A stretch of 13,220 nucleotides of DNA, taken from NCBI GenBank assembly GCA_016290695.1, contig JAEEUX010000042.1, forward strand, positions 1 through 13,220, read 5' to 3'. This DNA comes from Oscillospiraceae bacterium. GTDB taxonomy: Bacteria > Bacillota > Clostridia > Oscillospirales > Oscillospiraceae. Positions 1 to 6,941 of this stretch are shown in pieces. Under the pieces are notes generated by a model. That model was given only the letters and a program-made list of their open reading frames with translations, was not told the DNA's origin and ran no database searches. The translations under genes and the position numbers were made by a program. Numbering within the stretch: the first letter of the stretch is position 1; every line of letters starts with the position of its first letter.

Positions 1-1
1 C

Positions 2-1057
2 GCGACCATCCGCTTCCCCGCCACCGGCAATCCCGAGGTCGCCGTGCTCCGTCTGGCCGACGGCAGCATGATCCGCGCGAACACCGATTACACGCTCTCG
101 CAGTATGTGGCGATGTACCTGCAGCCCGTCGCCGCGGGAACCTACAGCATCCCCTATACGCTGAATTATTCCGGAAAGTCGCTCACGGGTACGATAAGCG
201 TTATCGTGAGCCCGTCGAGTATCAGCACGAACATTAATCTCAGCTCCGACGACCCGTATCTGTTCAGCAGCATTGTCGGCGGTACGACGGGCGGAGTAAT
301 CTTTGCCGACAGCATCCGCAATTCCTGCGGCACTAACTGGTCCTATCTGCGCTTTGCGACTTCCTCCGATTCCTGCGGTACGCTTTATCTCAACAGTAAC
401 CGCAATCAGATAACGCCCACGACTAACGTAACGGCGCAGGAGCTTTCCTCGCTCTATTTCGTCCCCGGCTCCCTGAGCGGAACCTTCTCCGCACCCTACA
501 CTATCTACACCTCCGGCGGCGCGGTTGTCGGCGCGGGCACGCTGAACATTGTCCGTCCGGGCCGGAGCTTTGACGATGTTAACCCGAATATCTATTACGC
601 GCAGGCGGTTTCGTGGGCCGTAAACAAGGGCGTTACATCCGGCACCGGCGGCAATAACTTCTCCCCGGATATGACTGTTACGCGCGGTCAGGCGGTCACC
701 TTCCTGTGGCGCGCCGCGGGCCAGCCGAAGTTTACGAGCACAGCCAATCCCTTTAAGGACGTTCAGTCCGGTGCGTATTACTACGAAGCGGTAATCTGGG
801 CGGTTCAGCAGGGAATCACTCAGGGCACCAGCGCCACGACCTTTTCCCCCGACGCTCAGCTTAACCGCGACCAGCTTCTTACCTTCCTCTGCCGCAGCAG
901 CGGCGGTTACGCCGGCGGCAGCGATTGGTCGAAGCAGGCGGTGGATTGGGCGAGAAGCGCCGGCCTCTTAGACGGCGTCCCCGGCGTTTTCGTGGCAAAC
1001 AGCGCCTGCCCGCGCTGCGACGTTGTGTACTACATCTGGAAAAACAGCAGCCGCTGA
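2..1057 (+). CDS. SLH-domain surface (S-layer-like) protein, C-terminal part; 5' end outside window
   Basis: The frame is open from the left edge to a TGA at 1055-1057, so this is the C-terminal 351 residues of a larger protein; the GTG at 44 is only an internal codon. The first part holds two related repeats of about 68 residues (bases 5-208 and 347-553). Each runs from a strand like IRFPAT/LRFATS to a GTYSIPYTL/GTFSAPYTI segment and ends in a hydrophobic strand (ISVIV/LNIV), as expected of an extracellular beta-sandwich module. Three S-layer homology domains follow: FDDV...YYAQAVSWAVNKGV...FSPD...TRGQAV (from 569), FKDV...YYYEAVIWAVQQGI...FSPD...NRDQLL (from 752), and a shorter third one (about 910-1057) with the variant end CPRCDVVYYIWK. 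SLH domains anchor proteins to secondary cell-wall polymers in Firmicutes. The signal peptide would lie off the window. The N-terminal function cannot be told. The gene converges on the fatty-acid operon. Confidence 0.9.
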   Translation, partial: ATIRFPATGNPEVAVLRLADGSMIRANTDYTLSQYVAMYLQPVAAGTYSIPYTLNYSGKSLTGTISVIVSPSSISTNINLSSDDPYLFSSIVGGTTGGVIFADSIRNSCGTNWSYLRFATSSDSCGTLYLNSNRNQITPTTNVTAQELSSLYFVPGSLSGTFSAPYTIYTSGGAVVGAGTLNIVRPGRSFDDVNPNIYYAQAVSWAVNKGVTSGTGGNNFSPDMTVTRGQAVTFLWRAAGQPKFTSTANPFKDVQSGAYYYEAVIWAVQQGITQGTSATTFSPDAQLNRDQLLTFLCRSSGGYAGGSDWSKQAVDWARSAGLLDGVPGVFVANSACPRCDVVYYIWKNSSR

Positions 1058-1120
1058 TGGGCGCCGCGTCGCAAAGCCCCGTCAAAAGCAAAATACATAT
1101 TTCGTCTGCGATATGAAAGG

Positions 1121-1148
1121 AGCGGCTGCGGATAATTCCGCAGCCGCT
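1121..1148. terminator. Hairpin between convergent genes, probable bidirectional terminator
   Basis: A perfect 11-bp inverted repeat (AGCGGCTGCGG / CCGCAGCCGCT) with a 6-nt loop (ATAATT) lies between the stop of the SLH gene and the stop of degV. It starts about 10 nt after the degV stop on the minus strand and about 63 nt after the SLH-gene stop on the plus strand. T-tracts on both sides are weak (TCGTATTTACTT on plus, CCTTTCAT on minus), so termination efficiency is uncertain, but position and stem strength fit a shared terminator. Confidence 0.7.
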
Positions 1149-1158
1149 TCGTATTTAC

Positions 1159-2016
1159 TTACTTACCTTTCGCCGCGTAGAAGGCGATACCCACGAGGCC
1201 GGGGCCGACGTGGACGCCTATGGTGCAGCCGACGCTGCTTATCGGAAGCTTTTCGACCTTGCCCTTATAAAGCGCCTCGCTGTCGGCGATGTACTTTTGA
1301 AGGAGCTCGTCGTTCAGGCCGCTGTAGGTGAGGCACAGGGGCATGGAGAAATCTATGCCGCCCGCCTCGGCGACCTTCTCGTTTAGGCGGTTATTGCCCG
1401 CGCGGGAGCCTCTTGCCTTGCCCAGCAGCGCGACCTCGCCGCCCGTTATCTCGATGACGGGCTTAATGGACAAAACGCCGCCGGCGAAGGCCGTCGCCGC
1501 CGAAATGCGCCCGCCCTTTTTGAGGTATTCGAGCGTATCTAGCAGGGCGATAACGTGGATATTGCGCTTTTCGCTTTCAAGCTGGGCGGCGATCTGGGCC
1601 GCGCCGAGCCCCGCGTCGCGCAGCGCGGCGGCGCGCCAGATGAGCAGGCGCAGACCGACGCAGACGTTCTCCGTGTCGATGACCGTCACCTTTTCGCGCG
1701 CCTCCGAGGCCGCCATCACGGCGTTCTGGTAGGTTCCGGAAAGCTTCGAGGAAATGGGCAGGCAGATAATCTCGTCGCCGTCCTCACCGAGCTCGCGGAA
1801 GACCTCGCTGAATTCGTAGCTCGTTATCTGGCTGGTCTGCGGGAGGGCGTCGGTCTCGATGAGCTTTTCAAAAAAGCCCCTGTGCGAGAGAGTCACGCCG
1901 TCGGTATATTCCTCGGTTCCGAAGCGGATTTTTATCGGGATTATGCGCACGCCGAGCTCGCGCGCCTCCTCCTGGGAAATATCGCAGGAGGAATCGGTTA
2001 CGATTTTTACACTCAT
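1159..2016 (-). CDS. DegV family fatty-acid-binding protein (FakB-like)
   Basis: This 285-residue protein has the full DegV layout: TDSSCD near the N-terminus (residues 7-12), PQTSQ (59-63), SSKLSGTYQ (89-97), LDTLEYLKKGGRIS (159-172), IKP (184-186) and a C-terminal GVHVGPGLVGIAF (267-279). DegV proteins bind one fatty acid in a buried tunnel. FakB members present it to the kinase FakA for phosphorylation and entry into phospholipid synthesis. T61 and S93 fall where FakB proteins hold the carboxylate, which supports lipid binding. The start at 2016 has an AAAGGAT site at 2024-2030 overlapping the ligase stop; the gap is 13 nt, so it is the last gene of the operon. No FakA homologue is in the window. 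A FakB role is therefore inferred from family and context; the natural ligand is unknown. Confidence 0.93.
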   Translation of the reverse strand: MSVKIVTDSSCDISQEEARELGVRIIPIKIRFGTEEYTDGVTLSHRGFFEKLIETDALPQTSQITSYEFSEVFRELGEDGDEIICLPISSKLSGTYQNAVMAASEAREKVTVIDTENVCVGLRLLIWRAAALRDAGLGAAQIAAQLESEKRNIHVIALLDTLEYLKKGGRISAATAFAGGVLSIKPVIEITGGEVALLGKARGSRAGNNRLNEKVAEAGGIDFSMPLCLTYSGLNDELLQKYIADSEALYKGKVEKLPISSVGCTIGVHVGPGLVGIAFYAAKGK

Positions 2017-2029
2017 TTTCCGTATCCTT

Positions 2030-3691
2030 TCAGGGCAGAATCAAAAGCCCCTCGCTAAGCTCCTTCTCAGCGCGCTCGCGCAGAAGGACATGCTGTTTCT
2101 TGCCCGTGGAATTATAGGGAAGCTCCGGCACGAAGCGGTAATACCTCGGGCGCATATAGGCGGCGATATCGTCGCTGGCAGCGCAGTAGCGCTGGAGCTC
2201 CTTTGCGGTGAGAGAATCGTCCTCGGCTATGATATACGCCGCGACGGCCTCGCCCCGCGCCTTATCCGCCACGCCCGTAACCATGCAGTCGCGCACCTTG
2301 GGGTGGCGGTTTATCACTTCTTCAAGCTGGGCGGGGTAGATGTTCTCGCCCATGCAGATTATCATGTCGTCGCGCCGTCCGCGCACGGTGATGCAGCGCT
2401 TTGCGTCCCAGACGCCGACATCGTGCGTGTAAAACCAGCCCTTGTAATACTTCTCCGCGGCAAGCTCTTCGTCGCAGACGTAGCTGAGGCCGGATTTTTC
2501 GGGCGCGAAGATGATTATTTCACCTTCGGTAACGCCGTCCGCCGCCACGGTGTCCTCCGGCTCGGCGCGCCCCGTTTCGAGCATTTTCACAACGCGCACC
2601 TCGTCGCCCGTGCAGGCCCCGCCCGCGCTGCCCGCCGCCTCCGGGAGATCCTCCGGGCGCAGGAAGCTGTTCCAGAAGGTCTCGGTGGTGCCGTAGCCGT
2701 TGAAAATGCGCGGTGTCAGGAGCTTCTGGTAACGGATGCAGGCGTCGCGCTCAAGGGGGCTGCCCATCGTGACTATCCCGCGCAGGGCGGAAAGCTCGGA
2801 CGGGTGCTTCTCCTGCCGGTCGGCCAGCGCCTTGAGCGCCGAGGGGACGCCGATAAGGTAGGTGATGCCGTACTTCTGAACGTAGTCAAAGCAGGTCTTT
2901 GCGCTGAACATACGCAGGACGACGAGCGACGCGCCGCAGTACAGCGTCGGGTTTATGCCGCCGGAATGGAGGCCGCCGCGATGGAACCACGGCGTCATGT
3001 TCATCGTAACGTCGTAGGGCGTGAGCGGAAAGTGCATGATGGAGTCGTGCGCCGAGAGAACCTCGTTCACCGCGTTTAGCGGCACGCCCTTGGGCGTTCC
3101 CGTGGTGCCGGAGGTGCAAAATCTTGTAACCTCGGCGTACATATCCGGCGTAAAATCCGCCTCGGGCTCCGAATCCGGCGCAGAGCGGATAAAATCGTCG
3201 AAGAAAAGATGACCGGCGGGAAGCTGAGGGCGCAGCCCGCGATAATCCACCGCGAGCACGACGCGGGGCTTCACGGCGCAGATTTCGAGCGCGCGCGCGG
3301 CCATGTCCTTCACGTCACAGTCATAAACATACACTGCCGGGCGGTCCCTGTCAAGCATGCGCGCCGTTTCCCCGGCGGAAAGGTTGAAGTTTCCCGGGGC
3401 GTTCACCGCGCCGAGCTTCTGCGGCGCAATGTAGCACAAAACGAAGGGCTGGGAGTTATAAAGCTGGTAAAAAACGACGTCTCCCGGCTTTACCCCCGCG
3501 GCGCGCATGGCGTTAGCGAAGCGGTTCACCTCCGCGTTCAGCTCCCCGTAGCTCCAGCTTTTGCCGCAGAGCGGGTCAGTGACCGCCGTTTTGTCCGCGT
3601 AACGGCGGACGCAGCGCATGAAGCCGTTTACCCAGGTGAAGCTTTGCTCGAAAACAGCCCTGAAATTTTCCCTGTTATAGCTGTCAGCCAT
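2030..3691 (-). CDS. Class I AMP-forming acyl-CoA/acid ligase family protein
   Basis: This 553-residue protein belongs to the adenylate-forming superfamily (acyl-CoA synthetases, aryl-acid ligases). Core motifs are in order: phosphate-binding loop TSGTTGTPKGVP (193-204), NGYGTTETFW (331-340), YTHDVG with the ribose-binding Asp at 424, hinge GRRDDMIICMGENIYP (438-453), and NSTGKKQ, where K531 is the expected adenylation lysine. It should activate a carboxylic acid with ATP to an acyl-adenylate and pass it to CoA or perhaps a carrier protein; the acid cannot be read from the sequence. There is no fused carrier or thioesterase domain, no signal peptide and no evident membrane segment. The start at 3691 follows an AGAGGT site (3697-3702) and the upstream ketosynthase stops only 9 nt before, so it is cotranscribed with fatty-acid synthesis. 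Likely roles are activation of exogenous or branched/aryl acids. The family call is firm; the substrate is open. Confidence 0.9.
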   Translation of the reverse strand: MADSYNRENFRAVFEQSFTWVNGFMRCVRRYADKTAVTDPLCGKSWSYGELNAEVNRFANAMRAAGVKPGDVVFYQLYNSQPFVLCYIAPQKLGAVNAPGNFNLSAGETARMLDRDRPAVYVYDCDVKDMAARALEICAVKPRVVLAVDYRGLRPQLPAGHLFFDDFIRSAPDSEPEADFTPDMYAEVTRFCTSGTTGTPKGVPLNAVNEVLSAHDSIMHFPLTPYDVTMNMTPWFHRGGLHSGGINPTLYCGASLVVLRMFSAKTCFDYVQKYGITYLIGVPSALKALADRQEKHPSELSALRGIVTMGSPLERDACIRYQKLLTPRIFNGYGTTETFWNSFLRPEDLPEAAGSAGGACTGDEVRVVKMLETGRAEPEDTVAADGVTEGEIIIFAPEKSGLSYVCDEELAAEKYYKGWFYTHDVGVWDAKRCITVRGRRDDMIICMGENIYPAQLEEVINRHPKVRDCMVTGVADKARGEAVAAYIIAEDDSLTAKELQRYCAASDDIAAYMRPRYYRFVPELPYNSTGKKQHVLLRERAEKELSEGLLILP

Positions 3692-3700
3692 GGAGCACCT

Positions 3701-4906
3701 CTAAAATTTGCCGACGATGAGGCAGGAATTTTGCCCGCCGAAGCCGAGGGCGTTCGTCATGGCGGCGCTTATTTTTCGCTCAAGCGGCTGGGTGCGTATG
3801 AGCGAAATCGTAAATTCTTCGCCCGGCTCGGTGAGGCCGACGGTGTGGGGCAATAGCCCCGTTTCTACGGCCTTTACGCAGGCGATCGTTTCCGTAATGC
3901 CGCCCGCGCCCATCATGTGGCCCGTCGCGCCCTTGGTGGAGCTTACGGGGACGGGGATATCTCCGAAAACGGCGCGAATGGCCGCGTTTTCCGCAAGGTC
4001 GCCCTTCTCCGTCGCCGTTCCGTGGGCGTTTATGTAGCCAATAGCGTCGGGCGAAAGACCGGCCTTACCCAGCGCCACGCGCATACAATCCGCCGCGCCC
4101 GAGCCGTCCGGCGAGGGGGAAACCTGATGGAAGGCGTCGTTATTGTTCGCCCAGCCGAGCAGCCGCGCGTAAACGCGGGCAGAGCGCGCCGCGGCGTGTT
4201 CCTCAGTCTCCAGAAGTATCGCGCCGCCGCCCTCGCCGATAACGAAGCCGTCGCGCTCCTTGTCGAAGGGGAGGCTGCGCCCGGTTTTTGAAAGAGCGCC
4301 CGCCTTATATAGACTCATCACCGAGATGGCACACTCGGCGGCCTCGCCCGCCATAACGAGCATAGCGTCCGCCGCGCCGCTTTCTATGAGCATGGCCGCG
4401 AGAGTAACGGCGTCGCCGCCGGAGGAGCAGGCCGTGGAAACGGTGAAGCTCGGCCCCTTGAGGCCATGCGCTATGGCGAAGTTCGCGGCGGTCATGTTGC
4501 CCATTATCTGGGAAATAAAGCGCGGGCCGACCTTACGCAGCCCCCGCGTTTCCGCCTCGCGCTGCGTATCGGCGGTCAGGCCGAGGCCGTGCAGCGCCGT
4601 ACCCATGACTATGCCGACGCGCGCCGGGTCAGTTACCTCACCGTAGGAAGCGAAAGCTTCCTCGGCGGCGGCGTAGGCGTACTGCATGAAAACGTCCAGA
4701 TCCGTAGAAAGGCGGCTTCCGAGCAGCGCCTTGGCGTTAAAATCCTTAACCTCTGCCGAGCGCGTCACGGGAAGCCCCTCCGCGGAAATGCGCTGCATTT
4801 CGTCGATGCCGCAGAGTCCGGCGAGCAGGGCGTTCCAGTAATTATCCACGCCGATTCCGATGGGCGTGACCGCGCCCATGCCGGTTATTACGATGTTTCT
4901 GCTCAT
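3701..4906 (-). CDS. Second beta-ketoacyl-ACP synthase II-like protein (divergent FabF paralogue)
   Basis: This 401-residue condensing enzyme has an intact Cys-His-His triad: C160 in STACSSG, H295 in INAHGTAT and H330 in STKGATGHMMG, with K325 in the same loop. The GFGG gating loop is near the C-terminus. It should perform decarboxylative Claisen condensation of acyl- with malonyl-ACP. It differs clearly from the adjacent FabF. The loop that is GTGIGG in that protein reads GTALHG here (102-107), a region that lines the acyl pocket in E. coli FabF. It also has ACSSG instead of ACASG and NNNDAFHQVSPSP instead of a STCDAYHMTAPQP-type segment. The start at 4906 is chosen because GGAGGT (4915-4920) sits 8 nt upstream and MSRNIVITGMGAVTP is the canonical N-terminus; an in-frame extension to 5089 overlaps fabF and is not needed. 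Substrate preference is unknown. Confidence 0.93.
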   Translation of the reverse strand: MSRNIVITGMGAVTPIGIGVDNYWNALLAGLCGIDEMQRISAEGLPVTRSAEVKDFNAKALLGSRLSTDLDVFMQYAYAAAEEAFASYGEVTDPARVGIVMGTALHGLGLTADTQREAETRGLRKVGPRFISQIMGNMTAANFAIAHGLKGPSFTVSTACSSGGDAVTLAAMLIESGAADAMLVMAGEAAECAISVMSLYKAGALSKTGRSLPFDKERDGFVIGEGGGAILLETEEHAAARSARVYARLLGWANNNDAFHQVSPSPDGSGAADCMRVALGKAGLSPDAIGYINAHGTATEKGDLAENAAIRAVFGDIPVPVSSTKGATGHMMGAGGITETIACVKAVETGLLPHTVGLTEPGEEFTISLIRTQPLERKISAAMTNALGFGGQNSCLIVGKF

Positions 4907-4910
4907 TTGC

Positions 4911-6143
4911 TCAGACCTCCGCCTTTTTGAAGGCAAGGCAGGCGTTATGCCCGCCGAAGCCGAGGGAGGACGAGAGCGCGAGCTCGAATTCCGCGCGCCG
5001 CGCCTTGAGCGGGACGTAATCGAGGTCACATTCCGGGTCGGGCGAAGCCAGCCCGATAGTCGCCGGGGCGACGCCCTCGCGCAGAGCAAGGACGCTGACG
5101 ACGGCCTCCGCCGCGCCCGCCGCGCCGAGCATGTGGCCCGTCATGGACTTTGTGGAGCTTACGAGGCACTTTCTCGCGCGCTCCTCGCCCAGCGCCTTTT
5201 TTATGGCGAGCGTTTCCACCTTGTCGTTCATCGGAGTGCCCGTGCCGTGGGCGTTTATGTAGATTTTATCGGTGTCGAGCCCTGCCTCTCGGAAGGCGTC
5301 GGCAATGGCGCGCGCGCCGCCCTCGGCCTCCGGCTGCGGGGCCGTCATGTGATAAGCGTCGCAGGTGGAGCCGTAACCGGCAAGCTCGGCGTAAATCTTC
5401 GCGCCGCGAGCCTTCGCGTGCTCGTATTCTTCAAGGATAAGGACGCCCGCGCCCTCGCCCATAACGAAGCCGCTGCGGCGCGAATCGAAGGGCAGCGAGG
5501 CGGCGAGCGGGTCCTCGGAGAAGGAAAGCGCCTGCATGTTGGAAAAGCCCGCCGCGGCAATGGCGTTCACCGTCGCCTCCGCGCCGCCGGCTATCATCGC
5601 GTCGGCGTAGCCGTGGCGGATAAGGCGCATGGCCTCGCCTATGGCGTTCGAGCCGGAGGCGCAGGCCGAGACCATCGGCAGCGCGGGGCCCTTGCAGCCG
5701 TAGCGAATGGCTATCATGCCGGAGGCCATGTTTGCTATCATCATGGGGATGAAATAGGGCGAAATCTTGCGCGGGCCGGACTGGAGGAGCTTGGTATGCT
5801 CCGTCATAAAGGTGGAGATGCCGCCGATGCCCGTGCCGATATAAACGCCGAAGCGCTCGGACTCGACAGACCCGGCTATGCCCGCGTCGTCCATCGCCTG
5901 AACGGCGGCTGCTATGGCAAACTGCGTATAGAGGTCGGAATGGAGAACGTCAAGCTTCTCCATATACTGCCGGGGCTCGAAATCGCGCACCTCGGCGGCG
6001 AGCTTGACCTTATAGCTTTCCGTGTCGAACTTCGTAATGCGGTCGATGCCGCATTTTCCGGCCTTGATGTTTTCCCAAAAGCTCGGAACGTCGTTGCCCA
6101 GCGGGGTGACGGCGCCGAGACCCGTAACTACAACTCGTTTCAT
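4911..6143 (-). CDS. fabF: Beta-ketoacyl-ACP synthase II
   Basis: This 410-residue protein begins MKRVVVTGLGAVTPLG and carries the elongating ketosynthase triad: C161 in VSACASGSNA, H299 in INAHGTGTP and H337 in STKSMTGHMLG, with K332. The acyl-pocket loop GTGIGG (103-108) and the gating motif LGFGG near the C-terminus are canonical, so this is the main chain-elongating FabF. It condenses acyl-ACP with malonyl-ACP in the cytoplasm. The gene lies 6 nt after accA. The stretch before the ATG (CGCAGTAAAACACG) has no recognisable Shine-Dalgarno sequence, unlike its neighbours, so translation may depend on coupling to accA. In many Firmicute clusters fabF sits between fabG and accB; here it has moved to the end of the acc genes and is followed by a paralogue. 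Confidence 0.97.
   Translation of the reverse strand: MKRVVVTGLGAVTPLGNDVPSFWENIKAGKCGIDRITKFDTESYKVKLAAEVRDFEPRQYMEKLDVLHSDLYTQFAIAAAVQAMDDAGIAGSVESERFGVYIGTGIGGISTFMTEHTKLLQSGPRKISPYFIPMMIANMASGMIAIRYGCKGPALPMVSACASGSNAIGEAMRLIRHGYADAMIAGGAEATVNAIAAAGFSNMQALSFSEDPLAASLPFDSRRSGFVMGEGAGVLILEEYEHAKARGAKIYAELAGYGSTCDAYHMTAPQPEAEGGARAIADAFREAGLDTDKIYINAHGTGTPMNDKVETLAIKKALGEERARKCLVSSTKSMTGHMLGAAGAAEAVVSVLALREGVAPATIGLASPDPECDLDYVPLKARRAEFELALSSSLGFGGHNACLAFKKAEV
4915..4920 (-). promoter_or_regulatory. Ribosome binding site fixing the start of the second KAS gene
   Basis: GGAGGT on the minus strand lies 8 nt before the ATG at 4906 and inside the last codons of fabF. It selects this start over the longer in-frame extension and implies coupled translation with fabF, whose stop is only 4 nt from the start codon. 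Confidence 0.85.
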
Positions 6144-6149
6144 CGTGTT

Positions 6150-6941
6150 TTACTGCGCGTTTTCTGCGCCGATGGAGCGGAAGCGCGCGTATCTCCTTTC
6201 AAGAAGCTCCTCAGCCGAGGCGGCGCAGAGCGCCTGGAAGCGCCCGGAAAGAACCGCGCGCAGCCTCGTGAAGAAAATATCGTCTCCGAGGCCGTCCTCG
6301 GGAATTATCCTGTCTATGATGCCGAGCTCAAGCGCGTCCTGCGCCGTGAGCCTCAGGTACTGCGCGGCGGTCTCCGCCTTTGAAGCGTCCTTCCAGAGTA
6401 TGCTGGCGCAGCCCTCCGGCGAAATCACGGAGTAGATGGAGTTTTCAAGCATCCATACTTCGTCGGCAAGGCTCAGGGCGAGCGCTCCGCCGCTGCCGCC
6501 CTCCCCGATTATCACGGAGATTACCGGCGTTTTCAGGGCGCTGAGTTCATTGAGGCATTCGGCTATCGCCTGCCCCTGCCCGCGCTCCTCCGCGCCTATG
6601 CCGCAGAACGCGCCCGAGGTATCCACGAGGCAGAGCACCGGGCGGCGGAACTTTTCCGCCTGCTTCATGAGGCGCAGCGCCTTGCGGTAACCCTCCGGGT
6701 TCGGCGCGCCGAAGGCGTGGGCGACGCGCTCCTTGGCGCTGTGGCCTTTTTCTATGCCGATAACGGTTATGCTGCGGCCTCCGAGGCGCGCGAGACCCGC
6801 GACGATGGCCTTATCGTCGGCAAAGCGGCGGTCTCCGTGCAGCTCTACGAAGTCGGTGAGCATGCCGCGTATATAGTCCGAGGCGGTGGGGCGCTTCGCC
6901 GCGCGGGCCGCCTTTACCTTTTCGTAAGCAGTGTCAGCCAT
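6150..6941 (-). CDS. accA: Acetyl-CoA carboxylase carboxyltransferase subunit alpha
   Basis: This 263-residue protein is the alpha subunit of the carboxyltransferase, which with AccD moves the carboxyl group from carboxybiotin to acetyl-CoA. Diagnostic segments are FVELHGDRRFADDKAIV (31-47), FGAPNPEGYRKALRLM, VDTSGAFCGIGAEERGQG, GEGGSGGALAL (the oxyanion-hole glycines) and YSVISPEGCASILWKD. It is shorter than the E. coli protein (about 319 residues), mainly because the N-terminal helical region is reduced, which is seen in other Firmicute AccA proteins. It overlaps the end of accD by 8 nt, so the two subunits are translationally coupled. The start MADTAYEKVKAARAA is preceded by a GAGGGAT-like site within accD. 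Confidence 0.96.
   Translation of the reverse strand: MADTAYEKVKAARAAKRPTASDYIRGMLTDFVELHGDRRFADDKAIVAGLARLGGRSITVIGIEKGHSAKERVAHAFGAPNPEGYRKALRLMKQAEKFRRPVLCLVDTSGAFCGIGAEERGQGQAIAECLNELSALKTPVISVIIGEGGSGGALALSLADEVWMLENSIYSVISPEGCASILWKDASKAETAAQYLRLTAQDALELGIIDRIIPEDGLGDDIFFTRLRAVLSGRFQALCAASAEELLERRYARFRSIGAENAQ

Noticed and set aside
1859..3079. Plus-strand frame of about 400 codons opposite the ligase and degV
   Set aside because: Same reasoning: it lies over two convincing minus-strand genes, and no ribosome site or family motif supports it.
4907..5089. N-terminal extension of the second ketosynthase
   Set aside because: It is Arg/Ser-rich, overlaps fabF, and the internal ATG at 4906 has a strong ribosome site and the conserved N-terminus.
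4860..6383. Open frame of about 500 codons on the plus strand opposite fabF
   Set aside because: It is antisense to fabF and accA, whose catalytic motifs are intact; long antisense frames are expected in GC-rich coding DNA. Its translation is rich in Arg, Gly and Ala with no recognisable domain.
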